A program made the translations under genes and the position numbers. Source: Prunella strophiata (taxonomy: Eukaryota > Chordata > Aves > Passeriformes > Prunellidae). From it: a stretch of DNA of 64,000 bases. The stretch covers positions 27,438,385-27,502,384 of the forward strand of contig JAZBQD010000017.1 of NCBI GenBank assembly GCA_036583965.1, written 5' to 3'. Each line of letters opens with the position of its first letter. Within the stretch, counting starts at the first letter, position 1. Under the pieces are notes generated by a model. That model did not search any database, had not been told where the DNA came from, and saw only the letters and a program-made list of their open reading frames with translations. Below are positions 22,901 through 37,900 of the stretch, in pieces.

Positions 22901-25900
22901 AAACCAGGGGTGGAATTATCCTGCTCTGATTTTGTTAGTAATAAATTCAATTAATATCTCTACACTGAGCCTGTTTTGCTTGTGACAGTATTTGATGAAT
23001 GATCTGTCCTCGTCCTTATCTCAACCCAGTCAAAAAAAAGCTTGTTGAGAAGCTGGATAGACATCCAAACTGTTTTAACATTGTTTTTTCCCCTCTTTGT
23101 TATATCACAAATGAATCTCAAGTATGCCTGTGAAATACAGATGATAAAAAACACAAGTAAACCTTGTCTAAGAAAAATTCTCCTTAAGAACTCCCTCGCC
23201 AATATATTTTGAAATGTTTTTCTTTTCCCTATTTTTTTCATGCACCTCAGACTTAAAACCGATGGAGAACACAATCCCAGTAACTTCAAATTGGTTATTA
23301 CTGATACCTTTAAAGACTCTTCCCGTTCTATATATTAAAGTGAATACAATGTTTTTGGTTTGGTTCAGTCTCTTCCACTTGATTCTTCTTTGTGCTAAGA
23401 TCCAAGATGAGGGTTTCATTTGGATACTCACACATATTTGTATCTTACTTTGTATCTAATTTATTTGTATCTTATGAACATCTTATGGTTGATGTCTCAC
23501 TTCATCAACCATATATAGCTATCTGGGTTTTTTAACCTTCTCCAAAACTTCTTGTAAAACAGAAGCTAGATCTTGGCAACCAAACTTGCAAGAATCATGT
23601 AGAATTTGCCCAACCTTCTTGAATGAATTTGGTTTCTTGAAGTGTTTACTCTGAAACATTTTGATTTAAGCAACAACATCCTGTAACATACACCTGTGTT
23701 GTGTGTGCACACATGCTCTGTCCCTGATACTCATCAGCCCCATTTGTGTACTTACCTTCAGAGTGTGCAGGGTGCTGGTCCATTCCATGGAGCCTATCTG
23801 AGGTATGGCAGTAAGGAGTATGCTTGTAGCCTTATTTGCATTCCCTTTCAGCGTCTTTAAAACTTTATCCACTGAAACCTAGAAATACAATACATCTGAG
23901 TGCTGTCTCTCAATTTTGATGGCACACATTTTAAACACCTAAATTTAACTCAGAAGTGTAAAAGTGAAGCCTTAGAATATCAGTCTTTTTAGACAGTACA
24001 ATTTTCTTTCCTCTGTGTGCATATGGTTTATACTTGTGTATTGCAAACAAATAGGAGAACTAAAGCACATACACTGTTTTGAACAGAGCTGCAAAAGGAA
24101 AAACGCCAGACCAATAGCAGCCAAAAAGAAGACAAGTCACACATAATTAATGATTTTTATACTCACAGACCCCCTGATTCAGACAACAGGAAACAAAAGG
24201 TTTCCTAGTAGTGAGGCAGGTTCATGAAAATGAATGTAATAGCAACAATTGACTCTATTTTTACTTTCACAATAATTCATTGAGAATAACTCAGGGATTC
24301 TAACATAATTAAGGAAAGATTTAGTACAATATGTCATCTCTGATAAAAACCTACACATTCTCATCCAAATCCCTCAGGGCAACACCAGAGGAAAAAAGTT
24401 TCACTCACAGCTTCTTCATGTTCCTTCCAGCAGTCATAATCTGTTGCCATGGCAATACTAGCATAACTCATTCCAGCTTCCTTTGCAAGAATCACTTCAG
24501 GCACTGTAGTCATGTTGATAACATCAGCTCCCCAGCTGCGAAAAACACAGCTTTCTGCTCGAGAGCTGAAACGTGGGCCTTCAATTGTGATCATTGTCCC
24601 CTTGGAGTGACACTGGAGCCCCAGCTTCTTGGCAGTCTCAATAAGAACCTGCAAAACATGCCAGTGTCGAAGAAAGGAAATAATTCCCCTTGTGCACTAC
24701 CTTTGCATTCCATCAAAAACTTGCACACAACAGAAGTTAGCTTTATATGGACTAGTCATATTTCATATGACTACAGCTGTCCAAAACCAAAGATGAGTTT
24801 TGTTTTCCTCATCCAACAAGAAAAATTAATAGTCCTACCAAAAGGGATGAACTTGAACTCACCTGATTTTGTTAGCATCAGTTGGATTAGTGCTTTCAAT
24901 GCAGACCAAGAAGACTGGGAAACAGAATTTTTCATACATTTAGACTACACTGCAAGCAGAACTGCAGGTAAAAAGCATTCCACTGAGCACTACATTATCA
25001 CATGGTGGAGCTGAGCCACTGAAAACAATAGTAAGAAATTTATATTTTGAAAGTAGAACTTTACAAGCTTCAAAGAGTACCCTGGGAATCCATGCAAAAA
25101 CATTTTCCCACGCCAGTGGCTGTGCTGTATACTGGACATATAGTGTGTAGTCTGTTGGGGGTTAGGTTTCTTTCCTTTTGATCCTTTTGCTGGCCAGGCC
25201 TGGAACTGCAGTGGAGGGGGAAGCGCCGCGGCCGCGAGGCCGGGACCAAGTTCCTGGTTCTGAGCGGTGCTAGTGCCAGTGCTGGGGGTGCTTGTTTGCT
25301 TTGTTACACACACTAGTAATGAAATGTTATTCCTATTCTCATATACTTTTGCCTGAGAGCCCCTTAATTTCTAAATTACAATAATGCAGAGGGAAGGGGT
25401 TTGCATTCTCCTTTCCAAGGGAGACTCCTGCCTTCCCTAGTAGACACCTGTCTTTCAAATCAAGACAACTTCCCATCAGTTTTTTTAGTTCCAACGAGAA
25501 CCTCATACATGGCAGAATAATCCTGACTTTCTCTCTTATGAATCAGCCTGGATAATGCCAGTTGATACAGCTGGAACAAGAGGATACCAGCCTAGATAAA
25601 TGGGACTAGGATGCCCTTCACTGTCCTGAGTAGGAAAGTGAAAGGAACTACAATGACATCTATTTAAAATGGCCATCAACAACAACAAAAAAAAAAAGAT
25701 ACAAAAGAAAGCAAAAGCACTTCCAAAAATTGTGGCAGGCCAGGAGGGACCTTCATAACACAGCAGCAGTGAAAAACCTAGTCTGACACCACTAGAAGCA
25801 ACTTCTTAGCATCATGACTTACACCCTGTGGAGCAGCTTCCCTGCAAAACATTGTGAGAAGCCTACACTCAACACAAACAGATGCAACAAGCAGCAACAG

Positions 25901-28900
25901 CTCAAATGTGTTACATGACCTTGTGGGGTGCCTTCTCCCTGGCACATGGATCAGTGCACTGTGTGGAGCAGTGGATTTTGTGGAGCAGCACAACAACATA
26001 AAGCTGGAGGACCCACATCTGCCAGTACAGATGCATGTAAACAGGTAAGTCTGCACTGTACCTGGGTTGTGGCAACACCTGACATACCTACAGGTTGGAA
26101 GAAGTGATTGGAAGAAGAGTGCAGCCCTGTCAAGATGGACTTGGGGGTGATAGTTGATGAAAAACTCAAAATGACCCGGCCATGAGCACTCCAAGTCCAG
26201 AAAGACAATGGGATCCTGGGTTGTATCCAGAGCAGCATGGGCAGCATGGTGAGGGAGGGGATTCTGCCCCTCTGCTCTGCTCTGGTGTGACCCTACTGGA
26301 ACACTGCATCCAGCTCTGGGGTCTTTACTGTAAGAAAGACATGGAACTGTTGGAACAAGTCCAGAGAAGGGCCACAAAGTTGCTAAGAGCAGTGGAGCAC
26401 TTCCTCTATGAAGACAGGGTAAGAAAGTTGGGGCTGTTCAGCCTGGAGAAGAGAAGGCTGTCGGGAAACTTCATTGAAGCTATTGAACCTTCAGTATCTG
26501 AAGGGTTCTACAGGGAAGGTGGAGAGGGACTCCTTGTCAGGAACCATAGTGATAAGACAAGGAATAACAGCCACAAATTGAAGAGAGGGGAAATTTAGGT
26601 TAGATATTAGGAAGAAATTTTTTAATGTGAGAGTGGTGAGACACTGGGACAGGCTGTCCAAGGAGGCTGTGGATGCTGCAACACTGGGAGTGTTCAAGGC
26701 ATGCTTGGATAAGGCCTTGAGCAACTTGTTCTAGTGGAAGGTACCCCTTCGTATGGCAGTGGCAGGTGGGGCTAGATAATCTTGATCCAGCTGTCAGTTG
26801 ATCCAGTATTAATCACACCTAATATTTTGGTTTATTGATGCTATTAATTCTGAATATATGTTTAGAAGAATGCCAGTTAATTACATTGCTAATAAAACAA
26901 GAGACCAACTGACGACCACAGGCGACCAGAATCTTTCTGGAACTCTTTACGAAGTTCCAATTTTACTGCCTATAAGATGTTGTGTTGAGCCTCAGTTTCT
27001 AAAATCAGCAATACCCAAGATACCCTATATTATTCTAAACTTCTGAGAGAAAGAGATAAACTCCATTTAGATTCTCATTTAACTTACAGTGCATCAATCA
27101 ACTAAGCCAGATAATTTTAATGTATTTGCACAAATGCAATATAATATGAAGGTTTCAGATGCTTTGTTGCAAAATTCCTTAAGTATGTTACATTCACAAT
27201 TTTGGCTTTTTTATTATTATTGCACTTATCTATTAAATTCCTCTCAACTGGGATAAACTGGGCTGATATGATCCTAACAATTTTCAGGCACAGTTTCAGG
27301 AAAAAGATTTAAATCACTTTTATCTAGTATTTTAAAATGAAGTGAAAACACTCCTTCTCAGTTTCACAAAGAGCTCAAAACCCACATGTTCTTTAAAACA
27401 TCTCTCAGGCTGGTTAGAATACACAGGCTAATGAGATAATGATCACATGTGAGACTGGGAAGTACCTAGATGTTTTTTCTCTGTTTGAAAAGGCACATTT
27501 CTCTGCTGGCTTTTCAAAAAATGTAAAACCCAAATAACATTTCCAGCTAGTTAACAACCATAAGAAAACCGTTTCCTGCAGTCTCAGGAAATGTCTTATG
27601 TATGAGTACTTAGTTTTTTAAAAAAATGACAATGTGAAGTACTGCCAATCACCAAAGTAATAACACTTTTTAATACATTTCTTAATAAACTCCTTGCATC
27701 TACTGCGACATGACATCATGCTTGCAGTAGAAAGTAACAAAATCCCAACTAATCTTTGGTAAGAGCAAGTAGCCAGGCTCTTTTTGCAAGAAAAATGCAA
27801 AGTATTTTGCATAATTTACTGCTCAATGAAAGAAGGGCAAAAGCATCCACATGCATAACATGCAGTGGTTTGTTTCTTCATGCGACTTAAAATATCTTTA
27901 GCTCATTGTAAAAGACCTTGATTCCCAGTGTGGATATCTAAACCACAGTGTGGCCAATTAATAAAAATAGAACATAATGACACTGAAGTGAATTGGTGAC
28001 AAAAGCAGAATAGCTCAGTAGTCCAAATGTTTTGTACATGCTCTGGGTATTTGTGCCACCTGCTTCACAATTCAGCTTTGTCTTGATTGCAGAGAGCAGG
28101 TGTCTTAGATGAATATGACTGATTCTGTAAGTACTCCTGTTCCTCTAAAGAATGTACCTCCTCGCAGCTACTGATCAGACCATTCCACAACACCACAAAA
28201 TATGCAGATCAATCTTCACCTTCCTTTTTCCTCAACTCTAGGAATATGCTAAGGTGGCATAATCACATACACTCCTCCCAGAAGCTTATCAAGGTGCTGA
28301 AAAATAGAGAAGTGCTTCACACTCTGTAGTCTGAGAAGTCTGAAAATCTTGAAGTGACTGAAATGCAACTGAGAGCAACAACTAAGAATAAAAGGCAAAT
28401 ATAATTTGGCTTGTTTCAATGTTTAACATCTTAAGCCTTGACTCTCCACCACCACCAATACACAAAAGCACAAATACAATATTGTGATTTCTGTGAAAGT
28501 ACTACTTGTTTAAATATTTGAGTATGTAGAGTGCCTCTACCATAGGTGTAGCTTTATTTAGAAATAAAAGGAAATAATTTCTAATAATAACTGCTTTGTT
28601 CACTTCATTACTTTCTTGGCTTGTTACCTGATTAAAATAAAGATCTTTTGTCCTGTTATTAAGACTCTGGGAAAAAATGCTGCCAACTGACTTAGGAAGA
28701 CAGACACAAGATCTTTTACTTTCCACGCCTTCCAAATGTTAGATTCGTCCTTAATACCATGATGCATCTGAGAAAAAGGATAAAGAGGTGCATATTGCCT
28801 CTGCATTCTAAGAATGCACTATTAGACTAATATATCAAAAGTAAATGCCATAAAAACAACATTTTTTAATACTATTACAGAATTCACTAACCTCTCTGGT

Positions 28901-31900
28901 TTTGGTGCAGAAAGGCTCAGCCATTGGAATATGACATACTCCTGAGAGAGTGGAATGCTGTCCATCATATAAAGTACAATGTCTTTTAGTTGTCCTAGAA
29001 AAGCAGAAAACTTGTTTAGAGAGAACAGAAAGAGAAAGCAACAAACTGATACAAATGAAAAATTACAGCATCCCTTGGAGTGGAAGAAAAAAGCAGTATG
29101 ATATTAGTGACCACCTGTAATCCTGTTCTGCCTCCGTACAAACCTTTGAGAATTGAGCTGGAGAGTATAAAACTGGAGAATTATACTGGAGAGTATAAAA
29201 CTGTTACTCCACTAGTGCATTGTCAATTCATTATGAAAATCTTTGGTTAACCAAGACAGTGAAATGCTGATTTGTTCCTAAATGACACAAACAGCCCTAA
29301 TGTGATGCGATTCTACTGCAAAACAACCAGCTAATTTAATAGTCAGGCATGAAACCTCTGGAAAAAGTGTAAGTAAGCTTTAAGAAAGGGAAGGAATAAA
29401 ATCTTGACTACCACAAGGCTAGTCAAAATAGAACTTGTTTGTATCACTGCATTCCTATATCTCAAAGAATAGGAATTTACAGAACAGCTTCCAGCATGAA
29501 GGAAGTGTGAATTCAACCAGGAAAAAACCTTGGAACATGATGTTCTGAGAACCTCATGTTCTCAGAAAGATCACACACACATATGCAGTGCCAGCTTCCA
29601 AGTAAAATAATCCTTTTTCTATCTTCTTTCAATGGATGGAAATGGTCAAACGTTGAAATTACCATCCGGCATGCCATTTTGGAACACATGGAACTGCTAC
29701 CCACTATCACTTTACCCTCAAATGCACTGTCTCAAGCCACCCAACTGGATGATGCAAACCATCTGGAATAATGTTCACAGACACTCCCTTCTTCACTGCA
29801 GTGGGTTACATATTGTGCTTTACAGGATAAAATAAAGACAACAACCAAATTCAATCTGCTGTTGAAATACAAAGTATCTCCTGGTAATACTTTTTATAAC
29901 AGCTCCCCAGTAAAGTCACTAGGAAATATTTAAAGGAAGGTTTTAAATACAATTTATATGTTAGAGTAGGTTTGGACAAAAAAATGCATCAAAAATGTAT
30001 CAATAGGATGCATTAAGAATGAGAAGTACTGCCAATCACCAATTCTTAAGAATGAGATTATAAAACAGGAAAGAGATGGACAAATTAAAAACATCTGGAA
30101 AATGGGATACAGCTGTTAAAATCAATTGAAACACTAAAATGAATTCTTCCTTTATATACTGAAAAGCTGCAAATAGAATATATGTGATTTTTCACACTTT
30201 TTTATTTTGTCTGCTAATGAATTTAGAGTTGGAGGAAAAGGTAAAACCCACAATCCATTTCCTGTATTATGGTATTTCAGGTGCTGTTAGCCAGGCACTT
30301 TCAATCAGAAAAGTCCAAGGAAAGATCTCATATCTGACTTTCAGACACTCTGTGTTCTTTGAAGAGAATGGCCACATCATTACATGGCCTCATTAAGAAA
30401 TCCTACTATGTTTAGCATCATTCATATAAGCTGCATGGGACTAAGTAACAACAGTTAAGACCTAAAAATGCTTTGAGCAATTGACCACATGTGTTTGCAC
30501 CTACAGCAACAGTTACACTTTCAATGTGACAATAAGATGGCTTTTGCTCCTTTTTGGTTTTATCACAGTAACACAGGATTTTCTGGCAATTCTGACTGTG
30601 ATTGATTCTAGGAAGCAAAATACAGCTCAAACAAATGAACAAACCAGTCATTTCCATCTGTGACAAACAGCCCTCCCCCATTTCCATCATCACCTTCACC
30701 CTTCTTCCAGTAGTGCTGAATTATCAAACTACTGGTAATTAAAGAACAAAATGTAAATTCAGACTGGCATATATGTATAAAAAGCAGGTTCAGTATGCTT
30801 TGCATCTTCAGGGATACTGAAGGAAAATTCTACCAAAAAAATTTACAAAGTTTGACAATATTGTAGTAATTGTAGATTTTGTGACACAGAGAACCAAATC
30901 AATAAAACTGGCAGGTGTTACAGGAAGCTACTTTCTGCATCTCCCCAGCCGAGATGAGTCATTTAAGTAGTTACTGTCTTGCTCTTCTCTTCCTAGCAAA
31001 TATCAGCAGCAAACCAAACAAAAAGTATTTTAAAGCCCTCAATTAGTCTGATGTAGTCAACTGACTAACAGTACCGCAATTTACTAACAGAAGTCAAAGG
31101 TGGAAAAAAAAGTCCTAGATTTTTAAAGTATCTTTTTAAAGAAGAGAGCAACTTTTGCAGCCTATAGTAGGAAGTGGTTATTTTTGGATTTGGAAACAAG
31201 GAGACACAATATATTAATTTTTGTATTTATTTAATAAAATGAATATTTTACTGTTTAAGTACACAAAATAATAAGCATAAAGAAAGCAGAGATTATATAT
31301 GGAAACAAACAGTAGGTGTGGTAATTACCTGCAGAATTAGGCTCTCAAAAGTCTGGAAATCTTATACAGTTCTAATTACACCTTTTCAGTGTTTCACACT
31401 GTAAGTCAAACCTAGAAGTCCTACACAACTCCTTATATTGCAATTCTGTCATTAATTTCATGGTGCACATGCCCAAGGAGAGCAAATTACAGTAGCTTCC
31501 TACAGTTTTCTGCTCAGTTCTAGCTCTTCTCCAATTCCTATTCACTATTCCTCCTTTTTGCTTCATACCTATAAGGAGAATTGAGAATAGGAATTCTCCC
31601 TATTGAGAATATATATAGAGAGAGCCCAGATACTAAAAGGTACCTGGACACCAGAAGGCACTGATTTTAATGGTGGCCTGAGTAAATCCTTGCCACCTAG
31701 ACCACAACTTCTTTCCTATGTACTGTCTGGCATGGGTTAACCACTATATAGAAGCCAGAATACCTTTGAAGACAAATAACTGACTGTTTAACCAGTTTTT
31801 TTTAAACCAAATTTAACCAGTACCATGTTTCCAAGACTATTAACATTGTTTGTATGACCCTGATATTCCATTAGAAGGCATTTCAGAAAAATTCCACCTT

Positions 31901-34900
31901 TACAGACTTGGTGGACAAGTAAAATATTCTGTCCCATGAAAATATCTTCCCATTAGTAGCACTGTTGGCATAGTGATTTATATAATGCAATCACTCTTAG
32001 ACTGCTGTGAAGGGCTAAATGCAGACCCTATCTCCAAAGACCTGGCAGTCTAATGCTCCCTGGCATAGAACATTATGAGAAAAAGACTTGACACAGAAAT
32101 TCAGCTGTCAAAAGAGACAGACTATTAAAATGTATCAGTTTTCTGAATTAAACTGCATGTTGGGGATGATTTAAAAATTCATATTACATATAATTTTCCA
32201 CACCGAAACATTTTCACATGCTTTTCTGAGAAGCTTTTTGGTTTCCTGATGCCATTAAACAAGTCACAACAAGTTTCCACTTGCCTACATCAAAACGGAA
32301 ACTCACTTGCCCAAACAAAACAATGCTCATGAATAGGCTACACCATTACTACTGGTGACTATCTGAATAAACTCTGAATGAAAACAGAGATCACAGAACA
32401 GTTGAGGGTTGAAGTGGCCTCTGGAGGTCCACCTAGAATGGGCTGTCTTGGTCCATATGCAGCTGGCTTTGAGTATCTCCAGGGATGGAGACTCTGCTAC
32501 CTCTCTGGGCAGCCTGTGCCAGTACTCAGTCACCTTCAGTGAAAAGTGTTCACTGATGCTCAGAGAGAACATCCTGTGTTTCAGTCTGCTCCTACTGCCT
32601 CTGATCCTGGGCGTTGCTGGACAGAGCTTGGCTTCTTCTATGTACCCTCCCTTCAGGTATTTCTACACATCAATGATATTCCTCTTGAGTCTAGTCTTCT
32701 CCAGGCTCAACAGCCCCACCACCTCAGCCCCTCTTCTAAGGAGAGATGCTCCAGTCCTTTAGCATATTCATAGCCTGCTGTTGGGCTCTCTCTAGAATGT
32801 CTATGTACAAACTGCATTGCAGAGCCCAGAACTAGATACAATACTCCAGGTATGGTTCACCAATGGCAAACAGAGGCTCCTGTCACTTACCCAGGAGCCT
32901 GCCAGGTGATAATGCAGTCAAAATAATAGGGCTTGCTCGTGCAGGGTACTTAGTAATCTAGATACACTGTACCTAAAACCTACTCTTACAAGAAAAAGAA
33001 GCATTTCAGTTACACATGCAAAAAAAAAAGTTAGTAAGTCAAGATTTGAATAGCACTGCAGTGCAGGGAACAAATATAGGTTTATATGTTCAGTTGGCAA
33101 TGAAATACTACCAGCAGCACCACAAATGCCCAAAGAAGCTGCATAAGCCATTTTAAATACTTCAAACTATGAGGAATACCCAAATAAGACTTCAAGATAT
33201 AATACTCCGCCAAGTATTAAAAGTAAATTTACCTCTAAAATATGCAACCAGATCTTTGAATTATTGGAGTTGCTCGTGATCTTTAAATGTAGCTTTATTT
33301 TGCCCCCAGCTTTGCTTGAATTTTTCTAGTCAGAAGGATAGGACTGGCTGGTGTACAGAAACTTTGGAAACAAATTTAATTCCTTATGATTCTTAACAAA
33401 TAAGATATGCAAGCATCTATTCTTGTTTTAAAACAACATCCTCTCTTTTGCTACTGTGCTACATTTATCCCTCTTCTGCAGGACCTCATTATTATGACAT
33501 ATATTTACCTACCTGACTCCTACTATGCTTTCTTGTACCACTCCATCTCTTTTCAGATTCTTCATAAAGCTTGGAACAGCCTGTGCTTTTATTCATGTTT
33601 CTCTCCCACATCTGAGAATGGAAGGTTTCTTTTGCTTCTGAACAGTCTTCCCACAGAGCTATACTTTAGCTCATTTATGGCCATTCATCAAAGCCTAGTA
33701 CTTCTGTGTTAGTTAAAATGGAACTTCTTATAATGACATTCCCATTTCCTGTCATACTTTCTTGTATGAATCTTACTTTTTGACAGAAGAACTGAGGCTA
33801 TCATCTTATTTCACAAAAACTTAACATGAACACGTTATTACATGGTTTAACCCCGTTTCTCCTCTTTTTCCTCCTTCTTACTCACCTGTCAATGAACTGG
33901 TCAATTATGACAAGATCACCAGGCTGTATTTCCTCTCGTAATGAACCACAGGCAGTAGTCACTAATACATGGGAACAATTTTCTTCTTTTAATGCCCAGA
34001 TATTGGCACGGTAATTGACGTTTGATGGCATAATTGTATGATGCCTTCCATGTCTGCAAAGACACATGAAGCAAGAGAATAAAATAAATCAGACTGAAAT
34101 TGCCTTCCTTCTCCCAAATAAGGAGAATTTCAGGAAACACATTTCCCCTAATAATATTGGAAGTGGAATTGACCATTTCAGCTACTTCCAGTATTTTGTT
34201 TTCCTAAATGTATTGAGTCTCTCTTGGAATTCAATTTAAGAAGCTGTGCTATAATTTTCTTTTTAAATGCAAAATTTTAATTTCAAAACTGTAAGGAAAA
34301 GAATCTTAAAAATACAATTCAAATATACTTCAGCAGCCTCAAGATTAAAATAAGCATTTTTCTCTGAATCTTCTAAGTCAGTTCCATAGACTCTGAAACC
34401 CCTTTTCCAAAAACTACAGGGGAGATTTATATACACCTCCACGAATTTTCTGCCCAGTAGTGTTGCTTGTATTCTCCCACACAAAGAGCGACACGCCACA
34501 GAACATTGTGTTCTAATATGTCATCTTTCCAAAGAAAACAGTAGAATCATCACATTTTTCTCTTTGATCTTTAAGTGATCTGACAGCTTTCATAAATTAC
34601 AAGTATGACTTCACACTGCTGCAGTATTCTTTTACACCAGGACAGGAAATACTTGGTCTTAGAAGCAAGAGCTTTTGTATTCTCTCTGTCTTTGCTAAAG
34701 AAGCACATCACTTACATGATTAAACACATTAGAAAATTATTTTCAACCATGTAAGAAAAAAGAAGGAACTTAATTTCTCAACTGATTTTTTTCAGAGGCC
34801 AAAAGGCCCTAAGAATTTGATCATTCAGGAACTGCACACAACATGATCAAGCACTGTCAGCCAGGATTCTCATGCTGTCATTAGCATTTCTGATAAGCTC

Positions 34901-37900
34901 CTAGGCACACAGATCTATTGCTTTATTTCAGTTGCTGTCAAAATCTTCTTATAGAATATACATGCCTTTGCTTTTCCAATCTGATTCAGAAGCCAAAACT
35001 CAAAGAAAAATTTGCAGATATCTTAGCCATAAAAGTAAACTCACGAGATTTCTGTATGAATGGCCATAAATCCCAGGGAGAAGGTAAACCACAGTCAAGT
35101 TGTTCAGACATCTGTGGTCCAAGGTATAGTATGAAACAGTACAGCTATGAGAACTTGACTTAGCAGTTCATTTGCGAAAATGAGAAAAATGTTGTCTGGG
35201 TGTAATAAAATACAATAAAGTCCATGACAGATAAGAAAAGTAAAACCAAAGACAGAAGTGTAGTTGCAGAGATGGTTAGCAGCCAGCAGCTTTAATAGAA
35301 AAACAATGGAATGAAAATAATCGGGGCCCTGAGTGCACCACTGGGTCCTAAGTGCCCTGGCCAGTCTCACCCTGGGCTTCCACAGAAACCCTAATGCCTG
35401 TGAGCCCGGGTGCTCCTGCCTCCAAGCTCAGGTCCCAGTCTTCACCCCTGGCCTGAGCTATGTCACAGTGTGCCAGTCCCCAGCCCGGTCTCCCCCACAG
35501 CGTTCAGACCTATGCTGCAGTTTGGCTCCAGAGCAGGATGGGCTTTAGATACATGCTACAGCCTTGTCTCTCACCTCCTAAGGTTCCTGCCTGGATTCCC
35601 TGAATGGATCCTGTGCTTGACTAATTACCTTGACTTGGCCTGCTGATAGACCCTGTCACCAGCACTTGCTCTGTCCATTCTGCCCAGGTGCCATGAACTC
35701 TGTTAGTATTCTTACATTTAATCCAGTAGCATGTTGGTCCTAGACATCCATGGTTACACCAGTGTGAAATTTCCACACATTTAGCTGCAGATCCTGCTTC
35801 CAGAGTCTCTTCAAGTATAGTAAAAATGTCTGAATAAAAATTATATACGGAGGGAGAACTGCAGAGGATGCAGCCCCCCTAAGCAATGATTTTAACAGCA
35901 AAAGGACTCAATAATCTAAGGGAATGATTTGGAGGCGTTCACAGTGGTACCAGAGACATAGTTCATCTGGAAGCAGACATTTTCTCTATTTCACAAAGGA
36001 AATCTGCAAACATAGTGAGCAGATGAATTAATTAGTAAGGCTATCAGCATCACCTACCCACCATCAGAGCAGGTGGCCCTGCAGGATGCCATTCTTACTA
36101 GGGCAATATCTCCCACTAGAATTTTTATCTAACTTAGACAGCATTTTTAATACTCTCAGTCCTTGCAGCTTCAAATTTACTTATGAAAAAACTCAGACTT
36201 GTGCTGGTTTTTGCTAGCAACCACACAGAGCTAGCAAAGATGATGTCAGAGCAGAAATTCAGTTCACCTAATGAAAAGAGAAAAAATTCTGAGAAGACTT
36301 TAAGATACATAATACAAGCACCCTTAAAATGTTCATTTACCTTGCTAAGAGCACACAGTCCACATTTTTTATCTTTCCCAAAATCAGAGCATCCGATGGC
36401 TGCAAAATAAGCACATAAGAATGAGTTACCGCCTGACAATCACATTACAAACCTTTACTACTACCTAAAAACCACAACAGTTACAGAAGAAAATACTGGT
36501 TACCATTGCACTCTCATGTTTTCTTGAGCTCAGCTCTATAATTTGATATGGCAGATTAGTAAAACAGCCCAGAACAGAAAGATCGAACTTGAAACAGGAA
36601 GGATTACCACAAATTTTCTGTGTTCATACAAAAATTAACATTGCAACTCTTTACTTTGGGGTTAGAAACTGTAATACTTTCTAACATATCAAGAGTATTT
36701 CAAACAAAAATAGTAGCATGCACATGTTACCATCAAATTGGTTAGCATGACTCACTCTTTCCTGTAAACTTAGTTTCTTTTTGGTAAATAGGTGCCATTC
36801 TCTACTAAGACCCTCTTCCAGCATAAAAACCATTTGATCTGTGCTTTTCCATAACACCTGCCATTCTCTTCTCTGTCCCCTTTCTAACTTGGGCTCGCAG
36901 TAGGGTGTGAAGAGTTCCAGATTCCTCCAAACCCACCCCTCATTAAACACCATCTTCCTGAAAAACTCACTCCTCCCTGCTGCTGGGAGTCCTGCTTTCA
37001 GGAAATGAAATGTGATATAACAGACAAATTCTGGTACATAAGTGGCAGAAACAGTGTTGTATTTGCTCAGCCCAGGGACTTCTCTTACAGCTACACAACA
37101 AGAAAATACAATCTTCCTGACTACCAACCAGCCAGGACAAGAGAGCATTTTGATTTTAGCTGTCCAGCTGGAACGTGTACCTTGCCACGGAGACAGGTCA
37201 TCCTGCCCATGAGAGGAAGCCTCCAAGTCATCAATCACCATTACAATAAATTAACTGCACTGTGGGCTGTGTTCTGCTCCTGGCCTTCAGGGATCTGAAA
37301 CATACTAAGTTGTAGCTTTCCTTTTTGTTAAAACAGCTACTAACAAAACCATGGTTTATTTACTGATTACAAATTTGCAAGTGTCTTTGCTCACACAATT
37401 GCATTTAGAAATGTTCTGCTGCCAGCTACTTGATAAAAAAGAAGTAAAATTATAATGCTAGATGCAAGATTTCAATTAGCATTTAGTTTTACAGCTGTTG
37501 ATTTTGTTATACACTTGAAAATTTGTGGAGGTTGACAATGAAGTGATATGGGAGTCCCAAGTTAAAAATACACATTTCTAAAAAAAAAAAACCTTCTACT
37601 TTCTATTGCACTGCTCTTTTTGGTAATTATTAATTTGAAAACTCTCTGAAGCACCATAACTTACTCAATCACCAAGGCTGAAATTCTGACAGACACGACT
37701 TCTTTTTTAAAAAAGGGAACATTCCAGAAAATTTATGTTTAGAACAGTAGTTATTCTGACCTTTATTTTTTTTTCAAGTATCCAATAAATATTAAAATAT
37801 TGATATTTAAGTTTTTAATCTTTACCTTACATACACTCTTTTTATACAAACATGGCATTAAGAGTGAAATTTCATATAGGGCAAAAGCCTTGCTATCAAG

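Larger units (their letters stand above)
28995..33885 (-). other. MTAP: MTAP intron 4
   Basis: 4.9 kb intron. It contains an 18-base near-tandem duplication (29158-29203), a 33-base templated-looking duplication (30013-30056) and a minus-strand CR1 (about 32390-32900). Nothing else was recognised. Confidence 0.85.

Noticed and set aside
24331..25014. Plus-strand open frame of 227 codons.
   Set aside because: Its first third is antisense to MTAP exon 6, whose coding constraint keeps the opposite frame open; the rest shows no domain.
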